Shown here piece after piece: positions 31,305 to 38,085 of a stretch of 64,000 nt of DNA. Within the stretch, counting starts at the first letter, position 1, and every line of letters begins with the position of its first letter. The translations under genes and the position numbers were made by a program. The stretch comes from Oscillospiraceae bacterium. Lineage in GTDB: Bacteria > Bacillota > Clostridia > Oscillospirales > Acutalibacteraceae. The stretch is from contig SVPJ01000001.1 of assembly GCA_015065885.1 (NCBI GenBank), positions 97,466 to 161,465 on the forward strand. The letters are read 5' to 3'. The notes below the pieces were generated by a model that saw nothing but the letters and a program-made list of their open reading frames with translations, did no database searches and had not been told where the DNA came from.

Positions 31305-31670
31305 TCAAAAGAAGTCCGCGAAGGACAAGCTGATCACGTTGTCCGCAGGCGCCGTCGGCGCGGCCGTCCCCGCCGTCTGAATCTTCATTTCAAACTGCAC
31401 CGTCGCACTCGGCAGATAATGCCGCACCGCCCGGGAATACACCTCGAAATCCGAAATGGCGTTACCGCTCTTCTCCATGATCTTCTTGCAGCATTCCTCA
31501 AAGGAACCGCCCGCGACCACCGCGCGGGCAAACACGTCCGATTGTCGGCAAAAGTCGATCAGCGCATCTGCCACGCAAGACGCCACCGCCTTCGCCTTTT
31601 GGTCGGCGGCCGTGAGTTTCCGCTCGTTGTTCAGCTTCTCAACCGCCTCGTCAATGATTTTGAAATCCAT
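31305..31670 (-). CDS. PcfK-like protein
   Basis: 121 aa, ATG 31668-31670 after AAGGAGG. Helical protein with KAKAVASCVADALIDFCRQSDVFARAVV and GSFEECCKKIMEKSGNAISDFEVYSRAVRHY, then a Thr/Ala/Pro-rich linker and an acidic phenylalanine-rich end (LSFADFF). This matches PcfK-like proteins (PF14058 type), which almost always precede PcfJ. The acidic aromatic tail resembles protein-docking tails of single-strand DNA-binding proteins, an inference. Start of the PcfK-PcfJ unit. Confidence 0.82.
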   Translation of the reverse strand: MDFKIIDEAVEKLNNERKLTAADQKAKAVASCVADALIDFCRQSDVFARAVVAGGSFEECCKKIMEKSGNAISDFEVYSRAVRHYLPSATVQFEMKIQTAGTAAPTAPADNVISLSFADFF

Positions 31671-31683
31671 ATTCTTTTCCTCC

Positions 31684-31723
31684 TTGCTTTTCTCGCAAGG
31701 ATATGCTATACTGTCCTTGCGAG
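31684..31723 (+). promoter_or_regulatory. Rightward promoter overlapped by a perfect palindrome
   Basis: TTGCTT (31684-31689), 17-bp spacer, TATACT (31707-31712). The -10 element sits in the loop of a perfect inverted repeat CTCGCAAGGA (31692-31701) with TCCTTGCGAG (31714-31723), which looks like an operator. The palindrome lies just upstream of the leftward PcfK gene, so it could control both directions. Confidence 0.6.
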
Positions 31724-31790
31724 ATTTCCGTCATTAAGTCTTGCACACGAGCTCACACACCGCGCCTTGGTGTGTGGGCTCTTCTTTTTT
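31719..31790 (+). ncRNA. Candidate phage small RNA, about 72 nt
   Basis: A promoter (31684-31712) would start transcription near 31719. Thirty bases later a strong hairpin (31749-31761 with 31769-31781: GAGC-CACACACC type stem, 13 positions with one mismatch, 7-nt loop) is followed by TTCTTTTTT, a textbook terminator. No ribosome site or convincing reading frame lies in between. It runs opposite to the early operon, divergent from pcfK. Predicted from signals only. Confidence 0.5.
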
Positions 31791-31826
31791 GCCTCCCTTG
31801 TCTAAAGGGAGAGGGCAGGGATTCTC
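31791..31826. repeat. Truncated interspersed repeat
   Basis: CTCCCTT (31793-31799) and AAGGGAG (31805-31811) with GGGCAGGGATTCTC following; resembles the start of dispersed palindromic repeats common in Clostridia. The rest of 31671-31841 holds only the promoter, palindrome and candidate RNA described separately. Confidence 0.4.
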
Positions 31827-31841
31827 TTTTCATTACACACC

Positions 31842-32282
31842 TCATTTCAGCATACTGTTCAGGATTTCCTTCGGCACTTCGATATACAGGTATTCCACCA
31901 CCATGCGGTCGAATTCCTGCCGTTGCCGATCGCTCAGCTGATCCCCGTGCGGGATCCCGTTGCCGCGGCGGTAGTCCTCCATCAACCCTGCAATCACGGG
32001 ATGTTGCAGATTCGTCACGTACGGCTCACCTTTCGCCATACGAAACATCCCGTCTTCCGGCGCAGGCGGCGCTTCATTGGCCCGCAGATTTCTCGCCACC
32101 CTCAACGCTATGGTGTCGTTGTACGCGTTCCACGCTTCCTCCGCGCTGAACGTCTCGCTGATGCGCGACACCTCACCCGTCTCGCGGTTCTCCTCGATCA
32201 CGACGAAATGGCGCCCCGTCTGCACACACGCGATGATCGACCGCGCACCCGCCGTCTGCCACCGCACCTTTCGCTCGTTCAT
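31842..32282 (-). CDS. Hypothetical phage protein, 146 aa
   Basis: ATG 32280-32282 with GAGAGGAGGAG upstream; overlaps the stop of the preceding membrane protein gene. The N-terminal 70 residues are beta-rich (RSIIACVQTGRHFVVIEENRETGEV) then an SAEEAWNAYNDTIALRVARNL helix. The C-terminus includes LSDRQRQEFDRMVVEYLYIEVP. No motif of known function. It is the last gene before the gap that contains the small RNA candidate. Confidence 0.6.
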   Translation of the reverse strand: MNERKVRWQTAGARSIIACVQTGRHFVVIEENRETGEVSRISETFSAEEAWNAYNDTIALRVARNLRANEAPPAPEDGMFRMAKGEPYVTNLQHPVIAGLMEDYRRGNGIPHGDQLSDRQRQEFDRMVVEYLYIEVPKEILNSMLK

Positions 32283-32482
32283 TGTTTCTCCTCCTCTCTG
32301 CGGCACTGCCGCACGGCTTGTCCCGCCATCGAGCAGGCGATCAGCAGAAATCCCCAAAACACCCGCGTGACACATTGGAAGTTGTCGCCGCCGTTTTCAC
32401 ACTCGCCAACAGCGCCGAGCACGAGTACCACGCCCGTCACTGCAACCGCCGTCAGCACCCATCCAACAATTCTTTCCCGCAT
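32279..32482 (-). CDS. Small two-helix membrane protein, 67 aa
   Basis: Two hydrophobic helices: residues about 6-26 (VGWVLTAVAVTGVVLVLGAVG) and 42-57 (VFWGFLLIACSMAGQA), with a Cys-containing loop and a basic/acidic tail (RQCRREEEKQ). ATG 32480-32482 after GGAGAGGGTGCATA-like sequence. Early phage membrane protein of unknown function. Confidence 0.55.
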   Translation of the reverse strand: MRERIVGWVLTAVAVTGVVLVLGAVGECENGGDNFQCVTRVFWGFLLIACSMAGQAVRQCRREEEKQ

Positions 32483-32501
32483 TATGCACCCTCTCCTCTC
32501 G

Positions 32502-32708
32502 TCACTTAGGCAACACGCCCGTCCTCAAAAATTCCTCGGCGGGTGCCCGCGGGATCACAAACAGCCAACCTCCGGACGGCAGGCGACTTGCAAAACCCAG
32601 CGGGAAACTGCCCGCTCTCATCGCGTTTCGAATCACCTCCGGATTTTTTCCCACGCGACGAGCAAACTCCGCAGGACTCATATTTTCTTCCCGAATCATC
32701 CTTGGCAC
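32502..32708 (-). CDS. Helix-turn-helix protein (Xis/Cro-like), 68 aa
   Basis: GTG 32706-32708, nine bases after AAGGAG; an internal ATG at 32697-32699 is possible. The core MSPAEFARRVGKNPEVIRNAMRAGSFPLGFA followed by the beta hairpin SGGWLFVIPRAP is the winged-helix pattern of small phage excisionase/MerR-like DNA-binding proteins. It could direct excision or early repression; the distance from the integrase (over 4 kb) does not help to decide. Confidence 0.6.
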   Translation of the reverse strand: MPRMIREENMSPAEFARRVGKNPEVIRNAMRAGSFPLGFASRLPSGGWLFVIPRAPAEEFLRTGVLPK

Positions 32709-32714
32709 ACTCTC

Positions 32715-33032
32715 TCACTCCTTCAACTGTCTCACCCAGTGCTCTGCCCGATCTCGCGCAAGCCCTGTCACACGGTTCTTCACCACACGGGCAAGCATCG
32801 CCCGTCCGTAGATCACGTCGTTGTTGGTGACCGAAAGCATCTCGGTTGCAAGCACGTTCTCGCCTTCCTCAGCCTCACCGCACAGCAGCAGCACCAGATC
32901 GGTCATAAAGGTCGGTACCGCCACGTAGTCCCCTCCCGCGATCTCACGCACCTGCTCACGGGTAAACCCGCCATCCTCACACTCCACCAACATGGGCTCC
33001 TCGCCCGGCCGTAAATCAATCAAAAATGCCAT
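32715..33032 (-). CDS. DUF3846-like phage protein
   Basis: 105 aa from ATG 33030-33032 (MAFLIDLRPGEEP), seven bases after AAAGGAG; earlier ATG codons lie too near the ribosome site. It reads FLIDLRPGEEPMLVECEDGG, GDYVAVPTF, LVLLLCGEAEEGENVLATEML and DVIYGRAMLARV, which resembles DUF3846 proteins common in Firmicutes phages and conjugative elements. First gene of the leftward early operon. Function unknown. Confidence 0.7.
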   Translation of the reverse strand: MAFLIDLRPGEEPMLVECEDGGFTREQVREIAGGDYVAVPTFMTDLVLLLCGEAEEGENVLATEMLSVTNNDVIYGRAMLARVVKNRVTGLARDRAEHWVRQLKE

Positions 33033-33055
33033 ATACATTCTCCTTTCGCTTAAAT

Positions 33056-33084
33056 TTGACACACCCCCCTTTTTGTGCTACCAT
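33056..33084 (+). promoter_or_regulatory. Rightward promoter for the gene at 33109
   Basis: TTGACA at 33056-33061, 17-bp spacer, TACCAT at 33079-33084. It points into the only plus-strand gene in this part of the prophage and away from the leftward early operon, so the gene may be expressed in the lysogen. Confidence 0.7.
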
Positions 33085-33108
33085 AAATCCAAAAGGAAGG
33101 TGCTAACA

Positions 33109-33531
33109 ATGAACATCTGGACGACCGTCATCATCCCCATACTTACCATCGCCGTCACAAGCGTTTCCTCTCTTTTCGTCGCGAAAATGACAGCAAAAAA
33201 AGAGGTTCAAAAAATGTACGCCCAGTGGCATCGCGACGATATCATTGAAAGCCGAAAGGCATTCGCTGAAATGGTTTATGTCCTATCTTCGCACATCTAC
33301 AGCACCCACGACGGGTATCAAAAAGATTCAGTCAAAGCAGTTGCGTCCTTTGCCGCGTTCGTCCGCGACCGGCACATCAGTTCCATTCTCCATGAACTAA
33401 CCCTCGCCGTACATAGCGGTAACAAACCCGAAGTAAAAAGCCTTCTTCTGCACCTACAAGAAGACATCGGCGAGTTTTGGGAAGCACAACAGCCCACTGA
33501 CAAGAACAACAAGACCAAGCGCAACAAGTGA
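33109..33531 (+). CDS. Membrane-anchored protein expressed opposite to the early operon
   Basis: 140 aa, ATG 33109-33111 with AAAGGAAGGTG upstream. One N-terminal membrane helix (IWTTVIIPILTIAVTSVSSLFV), then a charged helical domain (KKEVQKMYAQWHRDDIIESRKAFAEM... and HISSILHELTLAVHSGN). Own consensus-like promoter, opposite orientation and position outside the lytic operon suggest a moron (lysogenic conversion or superinfection exclusion). No family recognised. Its last 78 bp overlap the convergent gene at 33454-33699. Confidence 0.6.
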   Translation: MNIWTTVIIPILTIAVTSVSSLFVAKMTAKKEVQKMYAQWHRDDIIESRKAFAEMVYVLSSHIYSTHDGYQKDSVKAVASFAAFVRDRHISSILHELTLAVHSGNKPEVKSLLLHLQEDIGEFWEAQQPTDKNNKTKRNK

Positions 33532-33699
33532 GATTGTAATCTTTTTCTTGTACGTCTTAACGATCTCGTCACGGTGGCGGGGAAACAGTTCCGCTCCGTC
33601 TTGCATAGCCCACCAATAACCGAGCGCCTTCCCCGGCAGATAACCCAAACCCGCCAAGTTCAGCGCAACCCCTATCCAAAACAGCACGTCTCTCCACAT
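33454..33699 (-). CDS. Small two-helix membrane protein, 81 aa
   Basis: ATG 33697-33699 (MWRDVLFWIG), preceded by GGAGAGGG eight bases away. Two membrane segments: about 3-24 (RDVLFWIGVALNLAGLGYLPG) and 57-75 (TISLVALGLVVLVSGLLCF), separated by a charged loop (FPRHRDEIVKTYKKK). Its 3' end overlaps the convergent plus-strand gene by 78 bp, which would allow antisense interference. Unknown function. Confidence 0.5.
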   Translation of the reverse strand: MWRDVLFWIGVALNLAGLGYLPGKALGYWWAMQDGAELFPRHRDEIVKTYKKKITISLVALGLVVLVSGLLCFPKLADVFL

Positions 33700-33722
33700 T
33701 TGATATTCCCTCTCCTCTCTCC

Positions 33723-33752
33723 GAGCAGCCTTCGCGGCTGCTCTTTTGTTTT
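33723..33752 (+). terminator. Terminator for the rightward transcript from 33056
   Basis: GAGCAGCC (33723-33730) pairs with GGCTGCTC (33736-33743), five-base loop, followed by TTTTGTTTT. A rightward transcript ending here would be antisense to the whole gene at 33454-33699. Between 33753 and 33961 I see no convincing gene; a weak leftward frame starting at 33886 has one membrane segment but runs mostly out of frame over the next gene. Confidence 0.7.
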
Positions 33753-33961
33753 GGTTGTACACCGGCCGTGCGAATTTTCTCAACTTTGTGCATCCCTACC
33801 AAAAGCGCAAAAAGCATGATTATCGCAAAAATACGCAAACAACCGAACTTAAACGCAAACAACCGAATACGTGTTTTACCGCCCATCTTTTCGCCCCCTA
33901 AAAAACAACGATCCTTTGTGCAAAACGTCAGCGCGTAACTTTGAGCATTTAGTACAGCATA

Positions 33962-34011
33962 TTGACAACTTCTTCAATTTGCCTATGATTCAAATCAAGC
34001 GCGCTTGATTT
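33962..34011 (+). promoter_or_regulatory. Promoter with perfect 20-bp palindromic operator
   Basis: TTGACA (33962-33967), 16-bp spacer, TATGAT (33984-33989). Immediately after lies a perfect palindrome AAATCAAGCG-CGCTTGATTT (33992-34011), in the start-site region where a repressor would block transcription. It drives the small gene at 34034. Confidence 0.65.
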
Positions 34012-34033
34012 CACTGTGTAAAGGAGGATTCAA

Positions 34034-34171
34034 ATGCCTAAAGACAAGCAGACCGGCCCTCGTGCTGCGAAAGCCGCATCCAAGGTCCTACGCGACAACC
34101 GCACCGGCGGAGCAAGCAAGACCGCGGCCGGCTCGGCACTATCGCAATGTCCCGTTAAAAAAAGAAAATAA
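34034..34171 (+). CDS. Small basic protein, 45 aa, conserved in mobile elements
   Basis: ATG 34034-34036 with AAAGGAGGATT upstream, stop TAA 34169-34171, terminator directly after. It reads PKDKQTGPRAAKAASKVLRDN then TGGASKTAAGSALSQ and a basic end (KKRK). I know this A-A-x-A-A-S-K-V-L-R-D-x-R-T-G/S-x-x-S-K-T-A-A-G-S-A-L-S-Q pattern from short proteins of many phages and plasmids; their function is unknown. Own promoter and palindromic operator suggest control by a dimeric regulator. Confidence 0.75.
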   Translation: MPKDKQTGPRAAKAASKVLRDNRTGGASKTAAGSALSQCPVKKRK

Positions 34172-34182
34172 CCAATTGATCA

Positions 34183-34225
34183 ACAGATGCTGTGCTGCAG
34201 AGCAGCATCTGTTTTCTGTTTTTTT
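34183..34225 (+). terminator. Terminator after the 45-aa gene
   Basis: ACAGATGCTG (34183-34192) pairs with CAGCATCTGT (34203-34212), then TTTTCTGTTTTTTT. It ends the rightward transcript before the convergent DUF739 gene. Confidence 0.85.
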
Positions 34226-34227
34226 GT

Positions 34228-34455
34228 TCAATTTTGAACATTTAAAATAAAAAAAGAGGAAATGACATAATTTTTTTCCTTTTTCGCAGAACAAGCAGTA
34301 CACACCTTTTCAATTTCGGTTTGTTTCCATGGTATTTTGTTGTTCAATTTCATCGATACGCTGTGCTCTGACATTCCGATTGCTTTTGCAAAATTCTTTT
34401 GGCTACCAAAACATTCGGCAATAATGCCCTCCAATACTGAATAATCATATGACAT
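34228..34455 (-). CDS. Cro-like repressor (DUF739, XRE-like)
   Basis: 75 aa from ATG 34453-34455, after GAAAGGAGCG. The sequence YDYSVLEGIIAECFGSQKNFAKAIGMSEHSVSMKLNNKIPWKQTEI is a compact helix-turn-helix of the DUF739 family, small phage regulators that act as Cro-like antirepressors at the lysis-lysogeny switch. It is divergent from the S24 repressor gene with operators in between, and would be the first gene of leftward (lytic) transcription. The gene is AT-rich relative to the rest of the phage. Confidence 0.85.
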   Translation of the reverse strand: MSYDYSVLEGIIAECFGSQKNFAKAIGMSEHSVSMKLNNKIPWKQTEIEKVCTACSAKKEKNYVISSFFILNVQN

Positions 34456-34473
34456 ACAATCGCTCCTTTCCAA

Positions 34474-34590
34474 TTTGTTCAACCGCTTTGAACAAATCCA
34501 TATTAGCACACATTTTTCTTGTTGTCAACCCCCTTTAGTTCAATAATTTTGAATAATTTTATTGACAAAATGTTCAATTCGTGATAGATT
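34474..34590. promoter_or_regulatory. Lysogeny switch: divergent promoters and paired operators
   Basis: Leftward promoter (minus strand) TTGACA-17-TAATAT: elements at 34523-34528 and 34500-34505. Rightward promoter TTGACA (34562-34567)-17-TAGATT (34585-34590) for the repressor. Two operator-like repeats share the form TTCAA-n5-TTGAA: 34474-34496 (TTTGTTCAA, five bases, TTGAACAAA) downstream of the leftward -10, and 34538-34554 (GTTCAA, five bases, TTGAAT) between the promoters. A half site TGTTCAA is at 34571-34577. Confidence 0.8.
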
Positions 34591-34613
34591 GTTGACAAAA
34601 GGAGCTGATACTT

Positions 34614-35294
34614 ATGAAATCGTCCACCAGTGAACGCCTTCGAGAAATAATGAGAGAGCGTAACATCAAACAAGCCGATATCGTCCGTCTCGCAGAGCCT
34701 TACTGTGCTAAATTCCGACAAAAGTTAGGTAGAAACGATATAAGCCAGTTTGTTAGTGGGAAAGTGAAACCCGGACAATGGAAACTCACCATTCTTGGTC
34801 TCGCGCTTAATGTTTCCGAAGCGTGGCTTATGGGCTACGATGTGCCCCGTGACAGAGACACTTACGATCCCGATCTCCCCTCGAACATCCTGCCCTTACC
34901 TAAAACGCGCAAGGTGCCCCTGCTCGGCACCATCGCCTGCGGCGAGCCGATTTTGGCAACCGAGAACATCGCCGCCTATTTGGACGTGGCGGAGGAGATT
35001 CACTGCGACTTCGCCCTGCGCTGTAAGGGCGACAGCATGATGGACGCCCGTATCCTCGACGGCGACGTGGTGTACATCCGCCACCAGCCCGATGTGGAAA
35101 ACGGCGAGATCGCCGCCGTGCTGATCGACGGCATGGAGACCGAAGCCACGCTGAAGCGCGTCTACAAATCGGAAGGCCAGCTGATGCTCACCCCCGCGAA
35201 CGCCGCCTACAGCCCGCTCGTGTTCATCGGCGAAGACATCGCCCGCGTGCGCATCCTCGGCAAAGCCGTCGCGTTTGCAAGTTTGGTGAGGTAA
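34614..35294 (+). CDS. CI-like phage repressor (XRE + S24 peptidase)
   Basis: 226 aa, ATG 34614-34616 after AAAGGAGCTGATACTT. Residues 1-75 form an XRE-type DNA-binding domain (LREIMRERNIKQADIVRLAEP, NDISQFVSGKVKPGQ). Residues 95-225 are a LexA/UmuD-like S24 autoprotease: cleavage region TIACGEP (Cys-Gly in place of the usual Ala-Gly), catalytic Ser in CKGDSMMDARI, catalytic Lys in EATLKRVY. Such repressors self-cleave with RecA during DNA damage, so the prophage should be SOS-inducible. It would bind the TTCAA-n5-TTGAA operators upstream. Confidence 0.92.
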   Translation: MKSSTSERLREIMRERNIKQADIVRLAEPYCAKFRQKLGRNDISQFVSGKVKPGQWKLTILGLALNVSEAWLMGYDVPRDRDTYDPDLPSNILPLPKTRKVPLLGTIACGEPILATENIAAYLDVAEEIHCDFALRCKGDSMMDARILDGDVVYIRHQPDVENGEIAAVLIDGMETEATLKRVYKSEGQLMLTPANAAYSPLVFIGEDIARVRILGKAVAFASLVR

Positions 35295-35310
35295 AGGGGG
35301 CGGTGATCAT

Positions 35311-36693
35311 ATGGCAAAACACGACTCTCATTTTTCGCGTCTTTTATGGAAGACAGTGAAGGTATACCCACCAATCCCACTTTTCAACTTTAACTATGAC
35401 GCCGCCGCGCAGTCCGGAATTAGTGGCAATCGTCTTACTCTCGTTACAGATCCTCTTAAATATTTTCTTTTGCTTTTTGGTATTCTGTCCACAATAATTC
35501 CGTTCTCTTTGCTCTTCTCCACTTCTTTAGCGTACGCTTTTATCATTTTCGTCATCTACGCCTTTTTTTCTCTGCATTTCCCCTTCATTGGCGCGACGCT
35601 ATCAACTCTAATCTGGACCTGTGCGTTCTTATTTTGCGTGATACTATCACCAAATCCTTCGCCACACTGGTTTTCTTCCCTTATTTCTACTGAATATCTT
35701 GGGGCTCTTTTTGTTGCGGTCCCCATGATTAATCTATTCCCAATTTACAGACCTATTCGCGAAACAATCAGGTGGTGGCGTTTGGATAGAAATCAGAAGG
35801 ACCTTTGTCGCTTTGCTCTACTTCTTGTCGATCACCACGAAAAAAGTTACGTCCCTCCCTATAAGATATCTTTTCTCCCGGTTGTACGCTCTGCTGCAAT
35901 CAATTTCTTGTATAAAACTAAAAATGTGACAACGTATTTAGACTCGTACCCGCACGAAGAAACCGCCTATGCAATCGCTATGGACATTCTCTTCACTCAG
36001 TACAACAGAGACACCGCAACCTTTCTTCGCCCATTGATCATCGAATGTGCCACTAAAGCGCTCCGTCCTGCATTTAAACTCTGCGAAAAAGAATACAAAA
36101 ACCTTTACGGCTGTTTTGAAATAGATCTTGATTTGGAACAAATCACATATGGACGCGAAACCGCTCTAAAAATGAAAAGTCCCCTTTTCAAAAACCGCGA
36201 ATATGAATATCACGAAGCCTACAATTTGATCAAAATCTACAACGCGAATACCGTGATTGATCGAATATCCTCTACCTTGTGTAAGAATGATATCTGTATT
36301 CCTTGGGATCGTTTGAGCTATGATTTACGATACCCTGTAGATTTCCTCCCCCCCGCTCACCGCGCCGTATACAAGGCCGCGCTTGCCGAACTGCCGGAAG
36401 ACCCCGCTCTCCACAGTGCGTTGCAGGTTCGCCTTACCGACAGCATACAAGAGATCGACGACCTCACCGACTATATGGGTGGCAAGTTTCCCGTGGCTAC
36501 CATCGCGCTCGCCTTGTATCTCGATGCGCTAACGATGGAATACACCGCTACCGGCAACGTCGCCCTGCGACCTCTCATCGCTCAGTACGATCGCGCCGTC
36601 CGCGCGGCGGGTGTTGTCGGCGAGGAAGAATACGAACACTATATGGACACCGTCTGCACGTGGTACGACCGCCACACCGAACGATCCACATAA
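35311..36693 (+). CDS. Large membrane protein of unknown function, prophage moron
   Basis: 460 aa, 17 bp after the repressor and probably co-transcribed with it in the lysogen (RBS GGGGGCGG before ATG 35311). After 45 soluble residues there are about four membrane helices (residues 50-70, 75-95, 100-115, 130-150: LKYFLLLFGILSTIIPFSLLF, AYAFIIFVIYAFF and so on), then a cytoplasmic-looking domain of 300 residues with no recognised motif. Position between repressor and integrase, on the lysogenic transcript, is typical of superinfection-exclusion or defence genes. The first two thirds are more AT-rich than the end. Confidence 0.65.
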   Translation: MAKHDSHFSRLLWKTVKVYPPIPLFNFNYDAAAQSGISGNRLTLVTDPLKYFLLLFGILSTIIPFSLLFSTSLAYAFIIFVIYAFFSLHFPFIGATLSTLIWTCAFLFCVILSPNPSPHWFSSLISTEYLGALFVAVPMINLFPIYRPIRETIRWWRLDRNQKDLCRFALLLVDHHEKSYVPPYKISFLPVVRSAAINFLYKTKNVTTYLDSYPHEETAYAIAMDILFTQYNRDTATFLRPLIIECATKALRPAFKLCEKEYKNLYGCFEIDLDLEQITYGRETALKMKSPLFKNREYEYHEAYNLIKIYNANTVIDRISSTLCKNDICIPWDRLSYDLRYPVDFLPPAHRAVYKAALAELPEDPALHSALQVRLTDSIQEIDDLTDYMGGKFPVATIALALYLDALTMEYTATGNVALRPLIAQYDRAVRAAGVVGEEEYEHYMDTVCTWYDRHTERST

Positions 36694-36730
36694 AAAAACA
36701 AGAATCCCGTCCTGCAGCAACAGGACGGGA
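36692..36730 (-). terminator. Hairpin after the lysogenic operon
   Basis: TCCCGTCCTG (36705-36714) pairs with CAGGACGGGA (36721-36730), six-base loop. The T-rich tail (from the A run at 36692-36698) is on the minus strand, so it would stop leftward transcription coming from the integrase side; on the plus strand it is only a strong hairpin. Confidence 0.55.
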
Positions 36731-36819
36731 CCGATGCAAAACACCCACAAACCACCAAAGGCATTCTGCGCTCACATTATACTACCGTCCGCGCCGAATG
36801 TCAATTATAGGAGGTATTT

Positions 36820-37887
36820 ATGAGCAAATACGGAACGGGTAGCGTTCGCACTTTGCCGAGCGGCAAGGTGCAGCTCACCGTGTTAGAAGAAGCGGTAGGC
36901 GGTAAGAAATACCGTAAAAGCTTTACAGGAAATTCCGAAAGCGAGTGTCGCCGTGCCTATAAGCAATGGCTCGCCCGCTCGTCCGAAGAGTCCGCCCCTG
37001 CAAAAGAAACCCTCACACACGCAATCGACCGTTGGCTGGAGGCATACAAGGAAGGCCAAGTGTCATGCGGCAGTATGAAAAACTATCAACTCTATTCCAA
37101 GAAGATCAAAGAGGCACTCGGTGCGCGTCTTGTCACAAGCGTGCGGGAATACGATCTGCAGACGTTTCTCTCCTCCAAGAGCGGCGAAAGTCAATCGGCC
37201 CTGGGATACTATCGCATTATTTTGAAGAACACCTTCAACATGCTGCGAAAAGAGCGCATCGTTTCCGTATCTCCGGCAGAGGATCTCACTTGCCCCTCGT
37301 TTGAAATACCAGAACCCGAATTTTACAGCCGCGACGATATCAACACCATCATCCGCTTCGCTCGCGAGGACGAGAACTTTGGCACGGCTATATTGATAAT
37401 GCTGTACACTGGCATTCGCCCCGGTGAAATGTGCGCCCTCACGTGGGAGGATATTGATCTCGATGCACAGATCATCACAATTAATAAGGGGGTAGGGCGC
37501 GTAGAGGGCGGCTACGGCATACGCCCCACAAAAACAAAAAAGGTGCGCCACATTGCCATATCCGACGATCTGCTGCCAACCCTCGCCGCACGCACGGACG
37601 AAGGGTGGGTCGTCAAGAATCGCTACCGTTCCTATATGGCTCCCAAATCCTTTGAACACGCCTACTATAAATTCTTTGATCGCTTAAATGCCACTCGCTC
37701 TAAGCCAATCACAGTGTTGTCGCCGCACAAATGCCGCCACTCGTTCGCTACCCATCTGTTGTCCGGCGGCGCAAATATTCGTGCGGTGCAAGGTTTTCTC
37801 GGTCACAGCAGCGTAACCACTACACAGCGATACACACATGCAGATATTGCGGAACAGCGTGTCACGATCAACAAACTTTCATATTAA
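36820..37887 (+). CDS. int: Tyrosine recombinase, phage integrase
   Basis: 355 aa, ATG 36820-36822 after ATAGGAGG. N-terminal Arm-DNA-binding region ([19 protein letters not shown]), central SAM-like core-binding domain (about 60-160) and C-terminal catalytic domain with the signature residues: Arg in [13 protein letters not shown], Lys near [21 protein letters not shown] (HxxR), LGHSS and the nucleophile Tyr in [10 protein letters not shown]. It lies 100 bp from attR, with putative arm sites between. It catalyses insertion into and, with an excisionase, excision from tRNA-Tyr. Confidence 0.95.
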   Translation: MSKYGTGSVRTLPSGKVQLTVLEEAVGGKKYRKSFTGNSESECRRAYKQWLARSSEESAPAKETLTHAIDRWLEAYKEGQVSCGSMKNYQLYSKKIKEALGARLVTSVREYDLQTFLSSKSGESQSALGYYRIILKNTFNMLRKERIVSVSPAEDLTCPSFEIPEPEFYSRDDINTIIRFAREDENFGTAILIMLYTGIRPGEMCALTWEDIDLDAQIITINKGVGRVEGGYGIRPTKTKKVRHIAISDDLLPTLAARTDEGWVVKNRYRSYMAPKSFEHAYYKFFDRLNATRSKPITVLSPHKCRHSFATHLLSGGANIRAVQGFLGHSSVTTTQRYTHADIAEQRVTINKLSY

Positions 37888-37933
37888 ATCGCCACCCATA
37901 AGGGTCGTTCAAAAGAAGGTAAAAACAGCAAAG

Positions 37934-37955
37934 ATTACGCACGAATTACGCACGA
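37934..37955 (+). repeat. Putative integrase arm-type sites, right
   Basis: Tandem ATTACGCACGA pair, identical to 1229-1250 and in the same orientation, 33 bp from the attR core. Interpreted as integrase arm-binding sites. Confidence 0.7.
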
Positions 37956-37988
37956 TGCCCCTCAGCCACGGTATACAGCCACTTTTGT

Positions 37989-38048
37989 GCAGACTGTAAA
38001 TCTGTTGTCTCTGACTTCGGTGGTTCGAATCCACCCTCTCCCACCAAC
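37989..38048 (+). repeat. attR core, duplicated tRNA-Tyr 3' part
   Basis: 60 bp identical to 1074-1133. It lacks the 5' half of the tRNA and is preceded by phage sequence, so it is not a working tRNA gene. Confidence 0.95.
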
Positions 38049-38085
38049 AAAAGAAGCATCCCATCGGGGATGCTTCTTTTGTTTT
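38046..38085 (+). terminator. Terminator after attR, original host tRNA terminator or older element's
   Basis: CAAAAGAAGCATCCC (38048-38062) pairs with GGGATGCTTCTTTTG (38067-38081), loop ATCG, then TTTTG. Before this prophage arrived it would have followed the tRNA-Tyr gene directly. Confidence 0.85.

Larger units (their letters stand above)
1074..38048. mobile_element. Prophage integrated in tRNA-Tyr, podovirus-like
   Basis: A contiguous temperate-phage genome lies between two identical 60-bp copies of the tRNA-Tyr 3' part (1074-1133 and 37989-38048). It has an integrase next to the right end, a CI/Cro-type switch, an early region, and DNA packaging, head, fibre, lysis and tail/ejection genes. 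All core modules look intact and no disrupted gene was seen, so it may be inducible. No tape-measure, sheath or major tail tube gene is visible. A tail-hub-like protein and two very long repeat-bearing proteins take their place, which suggests a short tail. Morphology is inferred, not shown. Confidence 0.93.

Noticed and set aside
31703..32149. Plus-strand frame beginning in the small-RNA region
   Set aside because: It reads through the terminator and over the minus-strand gene at 31842-32282; no ribosome site.
33569..33886. 105-codon minus-strand frame with one N-terminal hydrophobic segment
   Set aside because: There is a possible ribosome site, but two thirds of the frame overlap the better-supported two-helix membrane protein gene in another frame.
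37989..38046. Second tRNA-Tyr gene
   Set aside because: Only the 3' part is present; the 5' acceptor strand and D arm are replaced by phage sequence.
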